Shown here: piece by piece, positions 43,563-53,056 of the stretch
How the letters are laid out: each line of letters opens with the position of its first letter
Position numbering within the stretch: position 1 is the first letter of the stretch
Program-made: the position numbers and the translations under genes
Notes under the pieces: generated by a model
Databases searched by the model: none
Told to the model about the DNA's origin: nothing
Seen by the model: only the letters and a program-made list of their open reading frames with translations
Assembly (NCBI RefSeq): GCF_000522985.1
Contig: NZ_CP007128.1
Span: forward strand, 2,650,220-2,714,219
DNA from: Gemmatirosa kalamazoonensis
GTDB lineage: Bacteria > Gemmatimonadota > Gemmatimonadetes > Gemmatimonadales > Gemmatimonadaceae
Direction: 5' to 3'
DNA: 64,000 nt

Positions 43563-45101
43563 ATGGTCGAACGCCTTCGCACCCGCATCCTCGTCGTCGG
43601 CACCGGCATCGCCGGCCTGCACACCGCCTGGCGCTCCGCCGAGGCGGGCGACGTCCTCCTGCTCACGAAGCGCTCGCTGTTCGACTCCTCGACCGCCTAC
43701 GCGCAGGGCGGCATCGCCGCGGCCCTCGGCGCCGGGGACTCGCCGGCGCTGCACCGCGAGGACACGCTCGCCGCGGGCGCCGCGCTGTGCGACGCCGAGG
43801 CCGTGCAGGTGCTCGTCGAGGAGGGACCGGCGCGGGTGAAGGAGCTGCAGCTCGCCGGCGCGCGCTTCGACCTCACCCCGTCGGGTGACTTCAAGCTCGG
43901 TCGCGAGGCCGCGCACTCGCGCCGCCGCATCGTCCACGCGCAGGGCGACCAGACCGGCGCCGAGGTCGCGCGCACGCTCATCGCGCGCGTGCGCGAGAGC
44001 GCGCGGGTGACGGTGCTGGAGCGCGCGCGCGTGCTCGACCTCATCGTCGAGGACGTGGACGGCGAGCCCACGGTCGTCGGTGCGCGCGCGAGCCTGGCCG
44101 GCAAGGCGACGGAGATCGTCGCCGACGCGACGGTGCTCGCCACCGGCGGCTGCGGGCAGGTGTTCCGCTACACCACCAACCCGCTCGTCGCCACCGGCGA
44201 CGGGTTCGCGATCGCGCATCGTGCCGGCGCGCGGCTCTCCGACATGGAGTTCGTGCAGTTCCACCCGACCGCGCTCGACACGCCGGAGAACCCGCTGTCG
44301 CTCGTCAGCGAGGCGGTGCGCGGCGAGGGCGCGACGCTCGTGAACGCGCTCGGCGAGCGCTTCATGCCGAAGCGCCACCGGCTCGCCGAGCTGGCGCCGC
44401 GCGACGTGGTGGCGCGCGAGATCTTCCGCGAGCAGCAGCGCCACGGCAAGGTGTGGCTCGATGCGCGCGCGATCGGCGCGAAGGACGGCGTGCGCTTCGC
44501 CGAGCGGTTTCCCGGCATCACGGCGCTCTGCCGCGCGCGCGGCATCGACCCGCAGACGGATCTCATCCCGGTGACGCCGGCCGCGCACTACATGATGGGC
44601 GGCATCGTGACGGACCTCTGCGGCCGCTCGAGCCTCCCGCGGCTCTACGCGGCCGGCGAGGTGGCGCGCACCGGCGTGCACGGCGCGAACCGTCTCGCGT
44701 CGAACTCCCTGCTCGAGGGACTCGTGTTCGCCGAGCGTGTGGCGCGCGATCTGGAGGCCACGCCGCGATTGAAGAGCTACCCCCGCCGCCGCGCCACGTG
44801 GGAGGTGCCGCCGCTCGAGGACCGCGGCGCGGCCCAGGTGGCGTCCGACGCGATCCGCTCGGTGATGTGGGAGCACGCGGGCATCGACCGCACCGCGCGC
44901 GGGCTGCGCGCGGGGCTCGCCCGCCTCGAGGACATCGAGGCGCGCCTCACGCCGGGCATGACGGAGGAGCGCAACATGCTCGACACCGCGCGGCTGATCG
45001 CCGAGGCCGCGCTGCTGCGCCGCGAGTCGCGTGGAGGGCACTTCCGCAGCGACTTCCCGAAGGACCGGCGGAAGTGGCAGGGGAAGCACATCGAATGGTG
45101 A
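43563..45101 (+). CDS. nadB: L-aspartate oxidase
   Basis: The protein has 512 residues. It oxidises L-aspartate to iminoaspartate, the first step of bacterial NAD synthesis. The FAD-binding G-T-G-I-A-G-L-H is at the N-terminus. S-T-A-Y-A-Q-G-G-I-A-A-A, H-P-T-A-L, and A-A-H-Y-M-M-G-G-I with the flavin/substrate-binding His/Arg are conserved, as is G-A-N-R-L-A-S-N-S-L-L-E. The start is ATG 43563 (M-V-E-R-L). It is followed by nadA and nadC on the same strand, a complete de novo quinolinate pathway. A palindromic spacer separates it from nadA. Confidence 0.93.
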   Translation: MVERLRTRILVVGTGIAGLHTAWRSAEAGDVLLLTKRSLFDSSTAYAQGGIAAALGAGDSPALHREDTLAAGAALCDAEAVQVLVEEGPARVKELQLAGARFDLTPSGDFKLGREAAHSRRRIVHAQGDQTGAEVARTLIARVRESARVTVLERARVLDLIVEDVDGEPTVVGARASLAGKATEIVADATVLATGGCGQVFRYTTNPLVATGDGFAIAHRAGARLSDMEFVQFHPTALDTPENPLSLVSEAVRGEGATLVNALGERFMPKRHRLAELAPRDVVAREIFREQQRHGKVWLDARAIGAKDGVRFAERFPGITALCRARGIDPQTDLIPVTPAAHYMMGGIVTDLCGRSSLPRLYAAGEVARTGVHGANRLASNSLLEGLVFAERVARDLEATPRLKSYPRRRATWEVPPLEDRGAAQVASDAIRSVMWEHAGIDRTARGLRAGLARLEDIEARLTPGMTEERNMLDTARLIAEAALLRRESRGGHFRSDFPKDRRKWQGKHIEW

Positions 45102-45210
45102 CGCGGCGCTGATACGTCGGCGCTGGTACGGCGGCGCCGAAAGGGGCGGCCCCGATACCACGCGTCACCAGCGCCGCGGGCTCAGTGCCGCACCACTAGC
45201 GCCGCCGTAC
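45097..45210. repeat. nested palindromic spacer between nadB and nadA
   Basis: Two perfect inverted pairs are interleaved: GGTGACGCG (45097-45105) with CGCGTCACC (45161-45169), and GTACGGCGGCGC (45126-45137) with GCGCCGCCGTAC (45199-45210). The unit overlaps the nadB stop and could form alternative hairpins, either ending or attenuating transcription into nadA. Confidence 0.55.
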
Positions 45211-45237
45211 CCGCGCCGCCGCATTAGGATTCACCCC

Positions 45238-46191
45238 ATGACCGTACTACAGGCCAACTACGACCAGGCGTTACACGAGGAGATCCGCGCGCTCGCCGAG
45301 GAGCGCAACGCGGTCATCCTTGCGCACAACTACGAGCGCCCGGAGATCCAGGACGTCGCGCACTTCGTCGGCGACTCGCTCGGCCTCTCGCGCGAGGCGG
45401 CGAGCACCGACGCCGACGTCATCGTGTTCTGCGGCGTGCACTTCATGGCGGAGACGGCGGCGATCCTGTCGCCGGAGAAGATCGTGCTGCTGCCCGATCT
45501 CGCCGCGGGATGCTCGCTCGCCGCGACGATCGACGGCGCGCAGCTCCGCGCGTGGAAGGCGGAGCATCCCGGCGCCGTGGTGGTCGCGTACGTCAACACC
45601 ACCGCCGAGGTGAAGGCGGAGAGCGACTACTGCTGCACGTCGGGGAACGCGGTGGAGATCGTGCAGTCGATCCCCGAGGACCAGGAGATCCTGTTCCTCC
45701 CCGACATGTTCCTCGGCGCGCACGTTAGGCGGGTGACGGGGCGCAAGAACATCCACGTGTGGATGGGCGAGTGCCACGTGCACGCCGGCATCGACCCGGA
45801 GCACATCAACCTCCAGCGCGCGGCGCATCCGGGCGCGGAGTTCCTCATCCACCCCGAGTGCGGCTGCGCGACCCCGGTGGTGGAGGCCATCTCGGCGGGC
45901 GCGATCGACGCGCGCGACGTCCACATCCTGTCCACGGAGGGGATGATCAAGCGTCCCGGCGACAGCCCGGCGGCGGAGTTCATCGTGGCGACCGAGCTCG
46001 GGATCCTGCACCGCTTGCGTCGCGCGCATCCGAGCAAGACGTTCTACGCGGCGAACGACCGCGCGCAGTGCGCCTACATGAAGGTCACGACGCTGCCGAA
46101 GGTGCGCCACGCTCTCGAGACGCTCACTCACCAGATCACCGTGCCCGAGGACGTCGCCGCGCGCGCGCGCGGCGGGCGATCGAGCGCATGA
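45238..46191 (+). CDS. nadA: quinolinate synthase
   Basis: The protein has 317 residues. It condenses iminoaspartate with dihydroxyacetone phosphate using a 4Fe-4S cluster. Conserved segments include A-H-N-Y-E-R-P-E-I-Q-D, V-N-T-T-A-E-V-K-A with D-Y-C-C-T-S (cluster Cys), H-P-E-C-G-C (cluster Cys) and S-T-E-G-M. The start at ATG 45238 gives the normal short-form length. It lies between nadB and nadC. Confidence 0.94.
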   Translation: MTVLQANYDQALHEEIRALAEERNAVILAHNYERPEIQDVAHFVGDSLGLSREAASTDADVIVFCGVHFMAETAAILSPEKIVLLPDLAAGCSLAATIDGAQLRAWKAEHPGAVVVAYVNTTAEVKAESDYCCTSGNAVEIVQSIPEDQEILFLPDMFLGAHVRRVTGRKNIHVWMGECHVHAGIDPEHINLQRAAHPGAEFLIHPECGCATPVVEAISAGAIDARDVHILSTEGMIKRPGDSPAAEFIVATELGILHRLRRAHPSKTFYAANDRAQCAYMKVTTLPKVRHALETLTHQITVPEDVAARARGGRSSA

Positions 46192-46258
46192 TCGCGATCG
46201 GCGGACGGGGCGGGCCGGCGCTCTCGCCGTTCCGCACGTCGGACGAGGACCCAGGCGA

Positions 46259-47302
46259 ATGACGACACCGACCCCCGAGCCGAGCCGCGACCCGTCCATC
46301 CCTTCCGGGCATGCACCGCGCGGCGACGCGCCGCAGCCGAACCGCCGGAGCGGGGACCGCCGCACGGGCGACCGCCGCACGCACACGCCGCTGTCGCGCA
46401 TGCTCGAGGGGCTGGCGACGACGTCGGAACACGCCATCGTCATGCCGGTGGAGCCGGCCCTCTATCCGCTGACGCCGTCCCAGACCTCGGTGCTGGTGCG
46501 CGAGGCGCTGCTCGAGGACGAGGCGTTCAACGACGTGACGACGATCGCCACGGTGCTCAGCGAGCGCCGTGCGCGGGCGCACATCGTCGCGCGCGCGCAG
46601 GGCGTCGTCGCCGGGCTGCCGCTCGCCGTGGAGGCGTTCCGGCAGATCGACCCGCGCATCACGGTCCGCGTCGACGTGCCCGACGGGGCGATGGTGACGC
46701 CGGGCATGCCGGTGCTGTTCATGACCGGCCACGCACGCGGCATCCTCTCCGCCGAGCGCGTGGCGCTGAACTTCCTGCAGCGGCTCTCCGGCGTCGCGTC
46801 GCTGACGTCGCGCTACGTCTCGGCGGTCGCCGGCACCGGCGCGCGCATCCTCGACACGCGCAAGACGACGCCGGGGTGGCGGCGGCTGGAGAAGTACGCG
46901 GTGCGCGCCGGCGGCGGCTACAACCACCGGATGGATCTCGCGACCGCGGTGCTCATCAAGGACAACCACCTCGCCGCGGTGGACGGCGACATCGCGTTCG
47001 CCGTGCGGCGGGCGCGCGAGCTCGCGCCGGACGGCGCGCGCGTCGAGGTGGAGTGCGACACGAAGGCGCAGGTGGGAGCCGCGCTCGCGGCGGGCGCGGA
47101 CGTCATCATGCTCGACAACATGTCGCTCGAGCTGATGAAGGAGTGCGCCGCGCTGTGCAAGGGACGCGCGACCACCGAGGCGTCGGGCGGCGTACGCCTC
47201 GACTCGGTCCGCGCGATCGCCGAGACGGGCGTCGACTGGATCTCGGTCGGTGCGCTCACGCACTCGGCACCGGCGCTGGACATCGCGCTCGATTTCGACT
47301 GA
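46259..47302 (+). CDS. nadC: nicotinate-nucleotide pyrophosphorylase (quinolinate phosphoribosyltransferase)
   Basis: The protein has 347 residues, longer than usual because of a ~60-residue Pro/Arg-rich N-terminal extension before the fold begins near L-T-P-S-Q-T-S-V-L-V-R-E. R-K-T-T-P-G-W-R, Y-N-H-R-M, I-K-D-N-H-L and V-E-C-D-T-K line the active site. It converts quinolinate and PRPP to nicotinate mononucleotide, finishing the pathway begun by nadB and nadA. A later start near 46442 would give the standard length. Confidence 0.92.
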   Translation: MTTPTPEPSRDPSIPSGHAPRGDAPQPNRRSGDRRTGDRRTHTPLSRMLEGLATTSEHAIVMPVEPALYPLTPSQTSVLVREALLEDEAFNDVTTIATVLSERRARAHIVARAQGVVAGLPLAVEAFRQIDPRITVRVDVPDGAMVTPGMPVLFMTGHARGILSAERVALNFLQRLSGVASLTSRYVSAVAGTGARILDTRKTTPGWRRLEKYAVRAGGGYNHRMDLATAVLIKDNHLAAVDGDIAFAVRRARELAPDGARVEVECDTKAQVGAALAAGADVIMLDNMSLELMKECAALCKGRATTEASGGVRLDSVRAIAETGVDWISVGALTHSAPALDIALDFD

Positions 47303-47403
47303 CGCGGCGGCAGTTCCGCGGCGACCTCGACCGGCGCGGCGCGCGTAATGCATCACACGCGACGCTTGCACACGCAGTCCACTCTCACAGGGGGGGTAGG
47401 ATC

Positions 47404-48081
47404 ATGCTTGCCGTCCGACGGCTGGTGCAGATGGGAGCCGTACTGCTCGTACCGCTCGCCGCAGGTCCGCTGTCCGCGCAGCAGATGACGTTCTTCGCCA
47501 ACATCACGAACTCGCAGGAGGTCCCGCCGACCCACCCCACGACGGTGGCGGGCGCTCCGCGGATCTCGTTCGGGACGGCGACGTTCGTGCTCAACGCCGC
47601 GCACACGCAGTTGTCGTTCAACGCGACCGTGTTCGGACTCGACTTCACGCACTCGCAGTCCGCCGACCCGAACGACGATCTGCTCAACGCGCACATCCAC
47701 TCGGGACCGAACGGACCGGGGAGTGGATTGAACAATCCGGTCGCGTGGGGCTTCCACGGGTCGCCGTTCAACGATCTGTTCCTCGACAACGCCAACACCG
47801 TTCCGAGCGGGTTGACGGACGACTGCACGGCGTTCGCCACGGGGGTCGGCGGCACGTGCTCCGGCGTCTGGAACCTGCTCGAGGGGAACAACACGACGCT
47901 GCAGGCGCAGTTGCCGAACATCCTCGCCGGCAACGCGTACATCAACTTCCACACGGTGCAGTTCGCGGGCGGCGAGATTCGCGGCTATCTCACCGCCGTT
48001 CCCGAGCCGAGCGCGTACGCGCTGGTGGGGACGGGGCTCGTGGGGCTGGCGGCGCTCCGCATGCGGCGGCGCCGCGCCTGA
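47404..48081 (+). CDS. CHRD-domain protein with PEP-CTERM sorting signal
   Basis: The protein has 225 residues. The signal peptide ends near L-S-A-Q. The CHRD-like body shows L-L-N-A-H-I-H-S-G-P and, near its end, N-F-H-T-V-Q-F-A-G-G-E-I-R-G. The C-terminus is V-P-E-P-S-A-Y-A-L-V-G-T-G-L-V-G-L-A-A-L-R-M-R-R-R-R in outline: the PEP motif, one membrane helix and a basic tail. It should be processed by an exosortase and exported. A G-rich ribosome site precedes the ATG. Confidence 0.85.
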   Translation: MLAVRRLVQMGAVLLVPLAAGPLSAQQMTFFANITNSQEVPPTHPTTVAGAPRISFGTATFVLNAAHTQLSFNATVFGLDFTHSQSADPNDDLLNAHIHSGPNGPGSGLNNPVAWGFHGSPFNDLFLDNANTVPSGLTDDCTAFATGVGGTCSGVWNLLEGNNTTLQAQLPNILAGNAYINFHTVQFAGGEIRGYLTAVPEPSAYALVGTGLVGLAALRMRRRRA

Positions 48082-48111
48082 CGACGGCCAGCGCAGCGCG
48101 TAGGGCGTGAT

Positions 48112-48155
48112 GCGTAGCGGTGTTCTGCTCGGCGGAGAACAGGACACCGCTACGC
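48112..48155. terminator. palindromic hairpin between convergent genes
   Basis: A 16-bp stem (48112-48127 with 48140-48155, one G-T pair) with a 12-base loop, extended outward by weaker pairing. It lies between the PEP-CTERM gene and the convergent lipoprotein gene at 48179, so it can terminate both. Confidence 0.6.
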
Positions 48156-48178
48156 ACTTCGCATTACCTAGCGCGCCG

Positions 48179-48739
48179 TCACGGCATCGCCATCGTCGAA
48201 TCCATCCGCTCGGGCTGCGGCGGCAGATCGGACAGGTGCTCCTGCACGATCACCCACCGGTCGTCGCGGCGCACGAACAGCGCGGTCCACGCGCCGCCGA
48301 GCGTGTGCGGACGTCCCTCCGGCGTGTGGTGCGGGATGACGTACGCGATCGTGAGCACGGCGGCGGCCGGGCCTAACGCCGTCGCGTGGCGCTCGCGGAT
48401 CAGGAAGCGCGGGCCCTGCATGTTGCGGCCGACGCGGTCCCAGAAGCTCGCGATCGATTGCACCACCGCGGCGCGCGTCGTCGTCACCCGGCCGGCGGCG
48501 GCGGAGATCACGGGGCCCGTCGGCGCGTAGAGGCTCGTCGCGCGCTCCACGAAGCCCGGGCGCGAGAAGTCGTACGCGCGCACGATGAGCGCGGTGAGCG
48601 TGTCGGAGAGCGCGGCGTCGCGGCGCGGGTCGCTCGCCGGCGGCGCGGTGCACGCGCACAGCGCGCCGAGGAGCGCGGCGGCGAGCAGCGCGGGAAGCAG
48701 CAACGCGCGCGGACGACTGGGCGACGACGGTGCGATCAC
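48179..48739 (-). CDS. lipoprotein with SnoaL/NTF2-like domain
   Basis: The protein has 186 residues. The signal has a lipobox-like L-G-A-L-C-A-C. The remainder fits an NTF2-like fold of the DUF4440 type: a helical start, R-A-Y-D-F-S-R-P-G-F-V-E-R-A-T-S-L-Y, then strands ending W-T-A-L-F-V-R-R-D-D-R-W-V-I-V-Q-E-H-L-S. Ligand unknown. The 275-bp gap to the next gene at 49015 holds no gene that I can support. Confidence 0.75.
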   Translation of the reverse strand: MIAPSSPSRPRALLLPALLAAALLGALCACTAPPASDPRRDAALSDTLTALIVRAYDFSRPGFVERATSLYAPTGPVISAAAGRVTTTRAAVVQSIASFWDRVGRNMQGPRFLIRERHATALGPAAAVLTIAYVIPHHTPEGRPHTLGGAWTALFVRRDDRWVIVQEHLSDLPPQPERMDSTMAMP

Positions 48740-49014
48740 GGGTGGGGGACGATGGGTGCGGCGTGGTGGAGGAGCCGCGGAGCGTGCGAACGGTGCGTAA
48801 CTTCCTGCACGGCGCGGTCCGACGAGTCGTCATCCCGACACGGACGGTGCTGCCCTCTCGCGGGGACGGCGGTTCGTCCTCCGCGACGGACGCTCTCGAG
48901 CGGGACCGCGACGCTTTCCCTGGGAAATCGCGCGCCGAACGGTTCGGTCCGCGACATGCTTTGCGGTATGGGCCCGGCATGGGGCCGGACCCTGAAATGA
49001 AGTAGGAGGACACG

Positions 49015-49767
49015 GTGCGTCTCAACTCCACGAGGCTGGCCGGGCGTGTCGCGCTGCTCTCGCTGTCCGTCGGCGGAGCGTGCCGGAATGCGTCGCGCGA
49101 CGTCACGGCGAACGACGCGCTGCAACGCGATCTCGAGCTCGCGCAGGCGAGCACCGTCGCCCTCGCCCAGAGCGGGCGCGACCTCCCCGCGACGCGCTTC
49201 GTCTCGGCGATCGAGTCGGGGGAGCGCGCGACGAAGGGCGCCGGAAAGGCGGGCGCGCCGTCGCGGAAGTCGCCGAGCAAGGCGCCCCGGTCGCACGTGG
49301 ACCACGCGCCCCCCGCTCCGGCGCCCGTCGCGGCGCAGACCCAGTCGGTCGCGCAGGCCGCCGACGCGCCGGTGGAAGCGCCGGCGCCCGCCGCGGCGCC
49401 TGCCGTGACCGAGGAGCCGATGCCCGCGCGGAGCGAGAACCCGTCCATGTCGGGGTCGAGCGGTGACGGCGTGATCAGCGTGTCGCCCACCGACGGCGGC
49501 GACGCGGGCGGCATCACGGTGTCGCGCCGCGGGCGCGGCGGCGGCCTCGGTGGAGTGCTCGGCGGCATCGGCGGCGTCATCGGCGTCGTGATCCGCGGCG
49601 GCGCGATCGGCGACGACGACCATTGCGAGCGCGACCATCCGCGCCGCGGCGGCATCCCGACCGGGATCGGCGGCATGCCCGTCGGCTTCCCGGGGAACGG
49701 CGGCTACGGCGTGCCGCGCAGCGGCGTCGGGCGCGTCGGCCGGCCGACGTTCTATCGCATCCGTTAG
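49015..49767 (+). CDS. secreted low-complexity protein
   Basis: The protein has 250 residues from a GTG preceded by AGGAGG. It has a signal-peptide-like start (V-A-L-L-S-L-S-V-G-G-A-C, a possible lipobox). A Pro/Ala-rich middle follows, then a Gly-rich region (G-G-G-L-G-G-V-L-G-G-I-G-G-V-I-G) and a C-terminal Gly/Pro part. No domain is recognised. The Gly zipper-like stretch could insert in or span the outer membrane. Confidence 0.6.
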   Translation: MRLNSTRLAGRVALLSLSVGGACRNASRDVTANDALQRDLELAQASTVALAQSGRDLPATRFVSAIESGERATKGAGKAGAPSRKSPSKAPRSHVDHAPPAPAPVAAQTQSVAQAADAPVEAPAPAAAPAVTEEPMPARSENPSMSGSSGDGVISVSPTDGGDAGGITVSRRGRGGGLGGVLGGIGGVIGVVIRGGAIGDDDHCERDHPRRGGIPTGIGGMPVGFPGNGGYGVPRSGVGRVGRPTFYRIR

Positions 49768-49790
49768 GCGAGCCCGATAGCACACGCAGC

Positions 49791-49849
49791 GACGCGGAGT
49801 CCGCGGAGCACTGCCACGTAACGGTGCAGTGCTCCGCGGACTCCGCGTC
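49791..49849. terminator. perfect 24-bp hairpin
   Basis: Arms 49791-49814 and 49826-49849 pair perfectly over 24 bp with an 11-base loop. It lies 23 bp after the stop of the Gly-rich protein and before the OmpA gene, a strong candidate terminator without a T run. Confidence 0.65.
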
Positions 49850-49940
49850 TCCGCGTGCGACCCCTGCGGCATCCGATCTGAGGAAACCGCCGCGATCGAC
49901 GTGGGTACGACACGTCATCACGACGACTCGGAGATTTGCG

Positions 49941-50636
49941 ATGCAGCGATTCATGGTGCGGCAGTGGCGTTCTCGGGCGACGATCCTCGCGGCGCTCGCC
50001 GTCGCGGGAATGACGCTCGACGCGTGCGCGTCGCTGAACAACAAGGAGCGGGGCGCCATCATCGGCGCGGCGACGGGCGCCGCGGCGGGCGGCGCGGTCG
50101 GCAGCAAGAACGGCGGCACGGCGCGCGGCGCGATCATCGGTGCAGCGGTCGGCGGGGCGGCGGGCGCGATCATCGGCCACCAGATGGACCAGCGCGCGAA
50201 GGAGATCCAGCAGAACATCAAGGGCGCGCGCGTCGAGCGAGTGGGCGAGGGGATCCTCGTGACGTTCGAGAGCGGCCTGCTGTTCGACTTCGACTCCGAC
50301 GTGCTGCGCGAGCCGGCGCGCGCGAACCTGCGCGAGCTCGCCGCGAGCTACGACAAGTATCCGGACACCGACCTCACGATCGTCGGCCACACCGACGCGG
50401 TCGGCGACGATGCCTACAATCTCCGACTCTCCGAGCGTCGCGCCGCCGCGGCTGCCGCGTACCTCGTGCAGCAGGGCGTGCCAAGCGCGCACGTGAAGCC
50501 CGCGGGTCGGGGCGAGACGGAGCCGGTGGCCCCGAACGACACCGAGGCCGGCCGGCAGCAGAACCGCCGCGTCGAGGTCGCGATCTACGCCAGCGACAAG
50601 CTGAAGGCGACCGCGCGGCAGCAGGCGCTTCGCTGA
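49941..50636 (+). CDS. OmpA-family lipoprotein with glycine zipper
   Basis: The protein has 231 residues. The signal ends in a lipobox-like L-D-A-C. A glycine zipper follows (G-A-I-I-G-A-A-T-G-A-A-A-G-G-A-V-G, repeated). The C-terminal ~110 residues are an OmpA-like peptidoglycan-binding domain (F-D-S-D-V-L, V-G-H-T-D-A-V-G, N-x-x-L-S-E-R-R-A-A, R-G-E-T-x-P, Q-N-R-R-V-E). It resembles the YiaD family and should tether the outer membrane to the wall. The start is ATG 49941. Confidence 0.88.
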   Translation: MQRFMVRQWRSRATILAALAVAGMTLDACASLNNKERGAIIGAATGAAAGGAVGSKNGGTARGAIIGAAVGGAAGAIIGHQMDQRAKEIQQNIKGARVERVGEGILVTFESGLLFDFDSDVLREPARANLRELAASYDKYPDTDLTIVGHTDAVGDDAYNLRLSERRAAAAAAYLVQQGVPSAHVKPAGRGETEPVAPNDTEAGRQQNRRVEVAIYASDKLKATARQQALR

Positions 50637-50640
50637 GCCG

Positions 50641-50680
50641 TGACGCGTGACGGGGTGACGCGAGCCCCCGTCACGCGCCA
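50641..50680. terminator. palindromic hairpin after the OmpA gene
   Basis: A 15-bp stem (50641-50655 with 50666-50680, one mismatch) and a 10-base loop, 4 bp after the stop codon and 13 bp before the next start. It has the same style as the other intergenic hairpins, but its sequence is unrelated. Confidence 0.55.
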
Positions 50681-50693
50681 CTATGTTATCCGC

Positions 50694-51647
50694 ATGACCG
50701 CCCTGGAGATCCTGCTCGCGCGCGTCGTCGACTACGCGGGGCTGTTCCCGCCCGCGGCGCTCGATCTCGCCGCGGCGGTGCGGCAGTTCGGCGAGCACCG
50801 CGCGAGCGCCGAGCGGTGGATGCTCGGGCGGTTGGTGGTGCCGGCGGCGCGGCTCGGCGACCTCGCGGAAGCGATGACGACCGAGGTGCCTAACGGATCG
50901 GCGGCGTGGCGGCTCGCCGTGCTCGCGACCGCGCCGCTCGACCCGGCCGGAGGGCTCGGCATCGCGTGGGGGATCGACCTCGCGCGCATCACGGCGTTCC
51001 GCGTCGCGTGCGACGCGCCGGTGAACGCGCTCGAGCTCCGCGGCGGCGACGCGGACGCGCTGGCGCTCGCGCGGCGCGCGGCGGCCGATGCAGGCGTGGC
51101 ACCGGCGGCGACGTTCGTCGAGGTGCCGTGGGGCGCCGATCACGACGCGCTCGCCCGTGCCGCGCACGCGCACGGCGTGTCGCTGAAGCTGCGCACCGGC
51201 GGCGTCACCGCCGACGCGTTCCCGGACGCCGACGTCGTCGTCCGGTTCGTCGCGGCGTGCGTCGCGCGCGGCGTGTCGTTCAAGCTCACCGCGGGGCTGC
51301 ACCACGCGCTGCGCGGCGAGCACGCGCTCACGTACGAGCCGGGGTGCGCGCGCGGCACGATGCACGGATTCCTGAACGCGCTCGCGGCGACCGCGCTGCT
51401 CGCGGACGGGCACGACGCCGGCGCGGTCCAGCCGCTGCTCGAGGAGCGCGACGTCGGCGCGCTGGCGTTCGACGACGGCGGGCTGCGCTGGCGCGGGCTC
51501 GGCGCGGGCCTAACGGCGGTGCGCGCGGCGCGACGGGCGTTCGCGTCGTTCGGGTCGTGCTCGTTCGCGGAGCCGGTGGCGGAGCTGCGCGCGCTCGGCC
51601 TGCTTCCTGCGGCCGCCGGTGCCGCGCTGGCCGCAACCGACGACTGA
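50694..51647 (+). CDS. hypothetical protein upstream of fumarylacetoacetase
   Basis: The protein has 317 residues and no signal. It has an Ala/Leu-rich alpha/beta pattern (V-D-Y-A-G-L-F-P-P-A at the start, later V-S-F-K-L-T-A-G-L-H-H-A) that looks like a TIM-barrel. It lies 35 bp before fahA, so it may take part in tyrosine/homogentisate catabolism. No catalytic motif is recognised. Confidence 0.65.
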   Translation: MTALEILLARVVDYAGLFPPAALDLAAAVRQFGEHRASAERWMLGRLVVPAARLGDLAEAMTTEVPNGSAAWRLAVLATAPLDPAGGLGIAWGIDLARITAFRVACDAPVNALELRGGDADALALARRAAADAGVAPAATFVEVPWGADHDALARAAHAHGVSLKLRTGGVTADAFPDADVVVRFVAACVARGVSFKLTAGLHHALRGEHALTYEPGCARGTMHGFLNALAATALLADGHDAGAVQPLLEERDVGALAFDDGGLRWRGLGAGLTAVRAARRAFASFGSCSFAEPVAELRALGLLPAAAGAALAATDD

Positions 51648-51682
51648 CCGACGCTCATCGACGCCCGCACACCGAACGTCAC

Positions 51683-52999
51683 GTGAACGACACGCTCGAT
51701 CCGAAGCTCCGCTCGTGGGTGGAGTCGGCGCACGACCCCGCCACCGAGTTCCCGATCCAGAACCTGCCGTTCGGCGTCTTCCGCCGCGCGGGAAGCGACG
51801 AGGCGCCGCGCGTGGGCGTCGCGATCGGCGACCAGATCCTGGATCTCTGCGCGTGTCTGGCAGAGGGGCTGCTGGAGGACGTGCGCGAGGGGCCGGCGGC
51901 GATCGCGTGCGCGGCGCCGTCGCTCAACGTGCTCATGTCGCTCGGCCGCGCGCACGCGACGGCGCTGCGCGCGGGCGTGAGCCGCGTGCTGCGCGCGGGC
52001 GGGGCGCCGACGCGCTACGACCGCGAGCGCGCCGAGCGGATCCTCGTGCCGATGGCGGACGCGGAGCTGTTCCTCCCCGCCGACGTGGGCGACTACACCG
52101 ACTTCTACGCGTCGGTGTTCCACGCGACGAACGTCGGGCGCCTGTTCCGTCCCGACCAGCCGCTGCTTCCGAACTACAAGTGGGTGCCGATCGGCTACCA
52201 CGGCCGCGCGTCGAGCATCGTGCGGAGCGGCACGCCCGTTAGGCGCCCGCACGGCCAGACCAAGCGCCCCGACGACGAGCGGCCGACGTTCGGTCCCACG
52301 CGGCAGCTCGACTACGAGCTGGAGCTGGGCTTCTACATCGGCGCCGGCACGTCGCTCGGCCAGCGGCTCGCGATCGACGACGCGGAGTCGCACCTGTTCG
52401 GCGTGTCCCTCGTGAACGACTGGTCGGCACGCGACGTCCAGAGCTGGGAGTACCAGCCGTTAGGCCCATTCCTCGCCAAGAGCTTCGCGACCACGGTATC
52501 GCCGTGGGTCGTGACGCTCGACGCGCTGGAGCCGTTCCGCCGCGCCGCGTTCGCGCGCCCCGAGGGCGACCCGGCCCCGCTGCCGCACCTGGTGTCCGTG
52601 GTGGACCAGGCGCGCGGCGCGTTCGACGTCACGCTCGAGGTGTGGCTCTCCACGGCGCGCATGCGCGACGCGGGGCTCGACCCGTGCCGCGTGAGCCACG
52701 GCTCGTTCGCCGACATGTACTGGACCCCTGCGCAGCTCGTGACGCACCACACGAGCAACGGCTGCAACCTGCGTCCCGGCGACCTGCTCGCGAGTGGCAC
52801 CGTCTCGGGCCCCGAGCCGTCGTCGCGCGGCTGCCTGCTGGAGCTCACGACGCGCGGCGCCGAGCCGCTCTCCCTACCGGGCGGCGAGACGCGCGCGTTC
52901 CTCGACGACGGGGACGAGGTGATCCTCCGCGGCTACTGCGAGGCGGAAGGGGCCGTACGGATCGGGTTGGGCGAGTGCCGCGGCCTGGTCGTCGGATAG
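51683..52999 (+). CDS. fahA: fumarylacetoacetase
   Basis: The protein has 438 residues from GTG 51683. It hydrolyses fumarylacetoacetate to fumarate and acetoacetate, the last step of tyrosine breakdown. Hallmarks are D-Y-T-D-F-Y-A-S, H-A-T-N-V-G with the catalytic His, P-I-G-Y-H-G-R-A-S-S, Y-E-L-E-L-G-F, L-V-N-D-W-S-A-R-D-V-Q with metal-binding Asp, and S-G-T-V-S-G-P. The length fits the family. It forms an operon with the preceding gene. Confidence 0.93.
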   Translation: MNDTLDPKLRSWVESAHDPATEFPIQNLPFGVFRRAGSDEAPRVGVAIGDQILDLCACLAEGLLEDVREGPAAIACAAPSLNVLMSLGRAHATALRAGVSRVLRAGGAPTRYDRERAERILVPMADAELFLPADVGDYTDFYASVFHATNVGRLFRPDQPLLPNYKWVPIGYHGRASSIVRSGTPVRRPHGQTKRPDDERPTFGPTRQLDYELELGFYIGAGTSLGQRLAIDDAESHLFGVSLVNDWSARDVQSWEYQPLGPFLAKSFATTVSPWVVTLDALEPFRRAAFARPEGDPAPLPHLVSVVDQARGAFDVTLEVWLSTARMRDAGLDPCRVSHGSFADMYWTPAQLVTHHTSNGCNLRPGDLLASGTVSGPEPSSRGCLLELTTRGAEPLSLPGGETRAFLDDGDEVILRGYCEAEGAVRIGLGECRGLVVG

Positions 53000-53056
53000 C
53001 GTCGGCGGTGGCACGCTCGCTGCCCCGGTGAGGCCGCCTCTGAGCCTGGAGGCAGC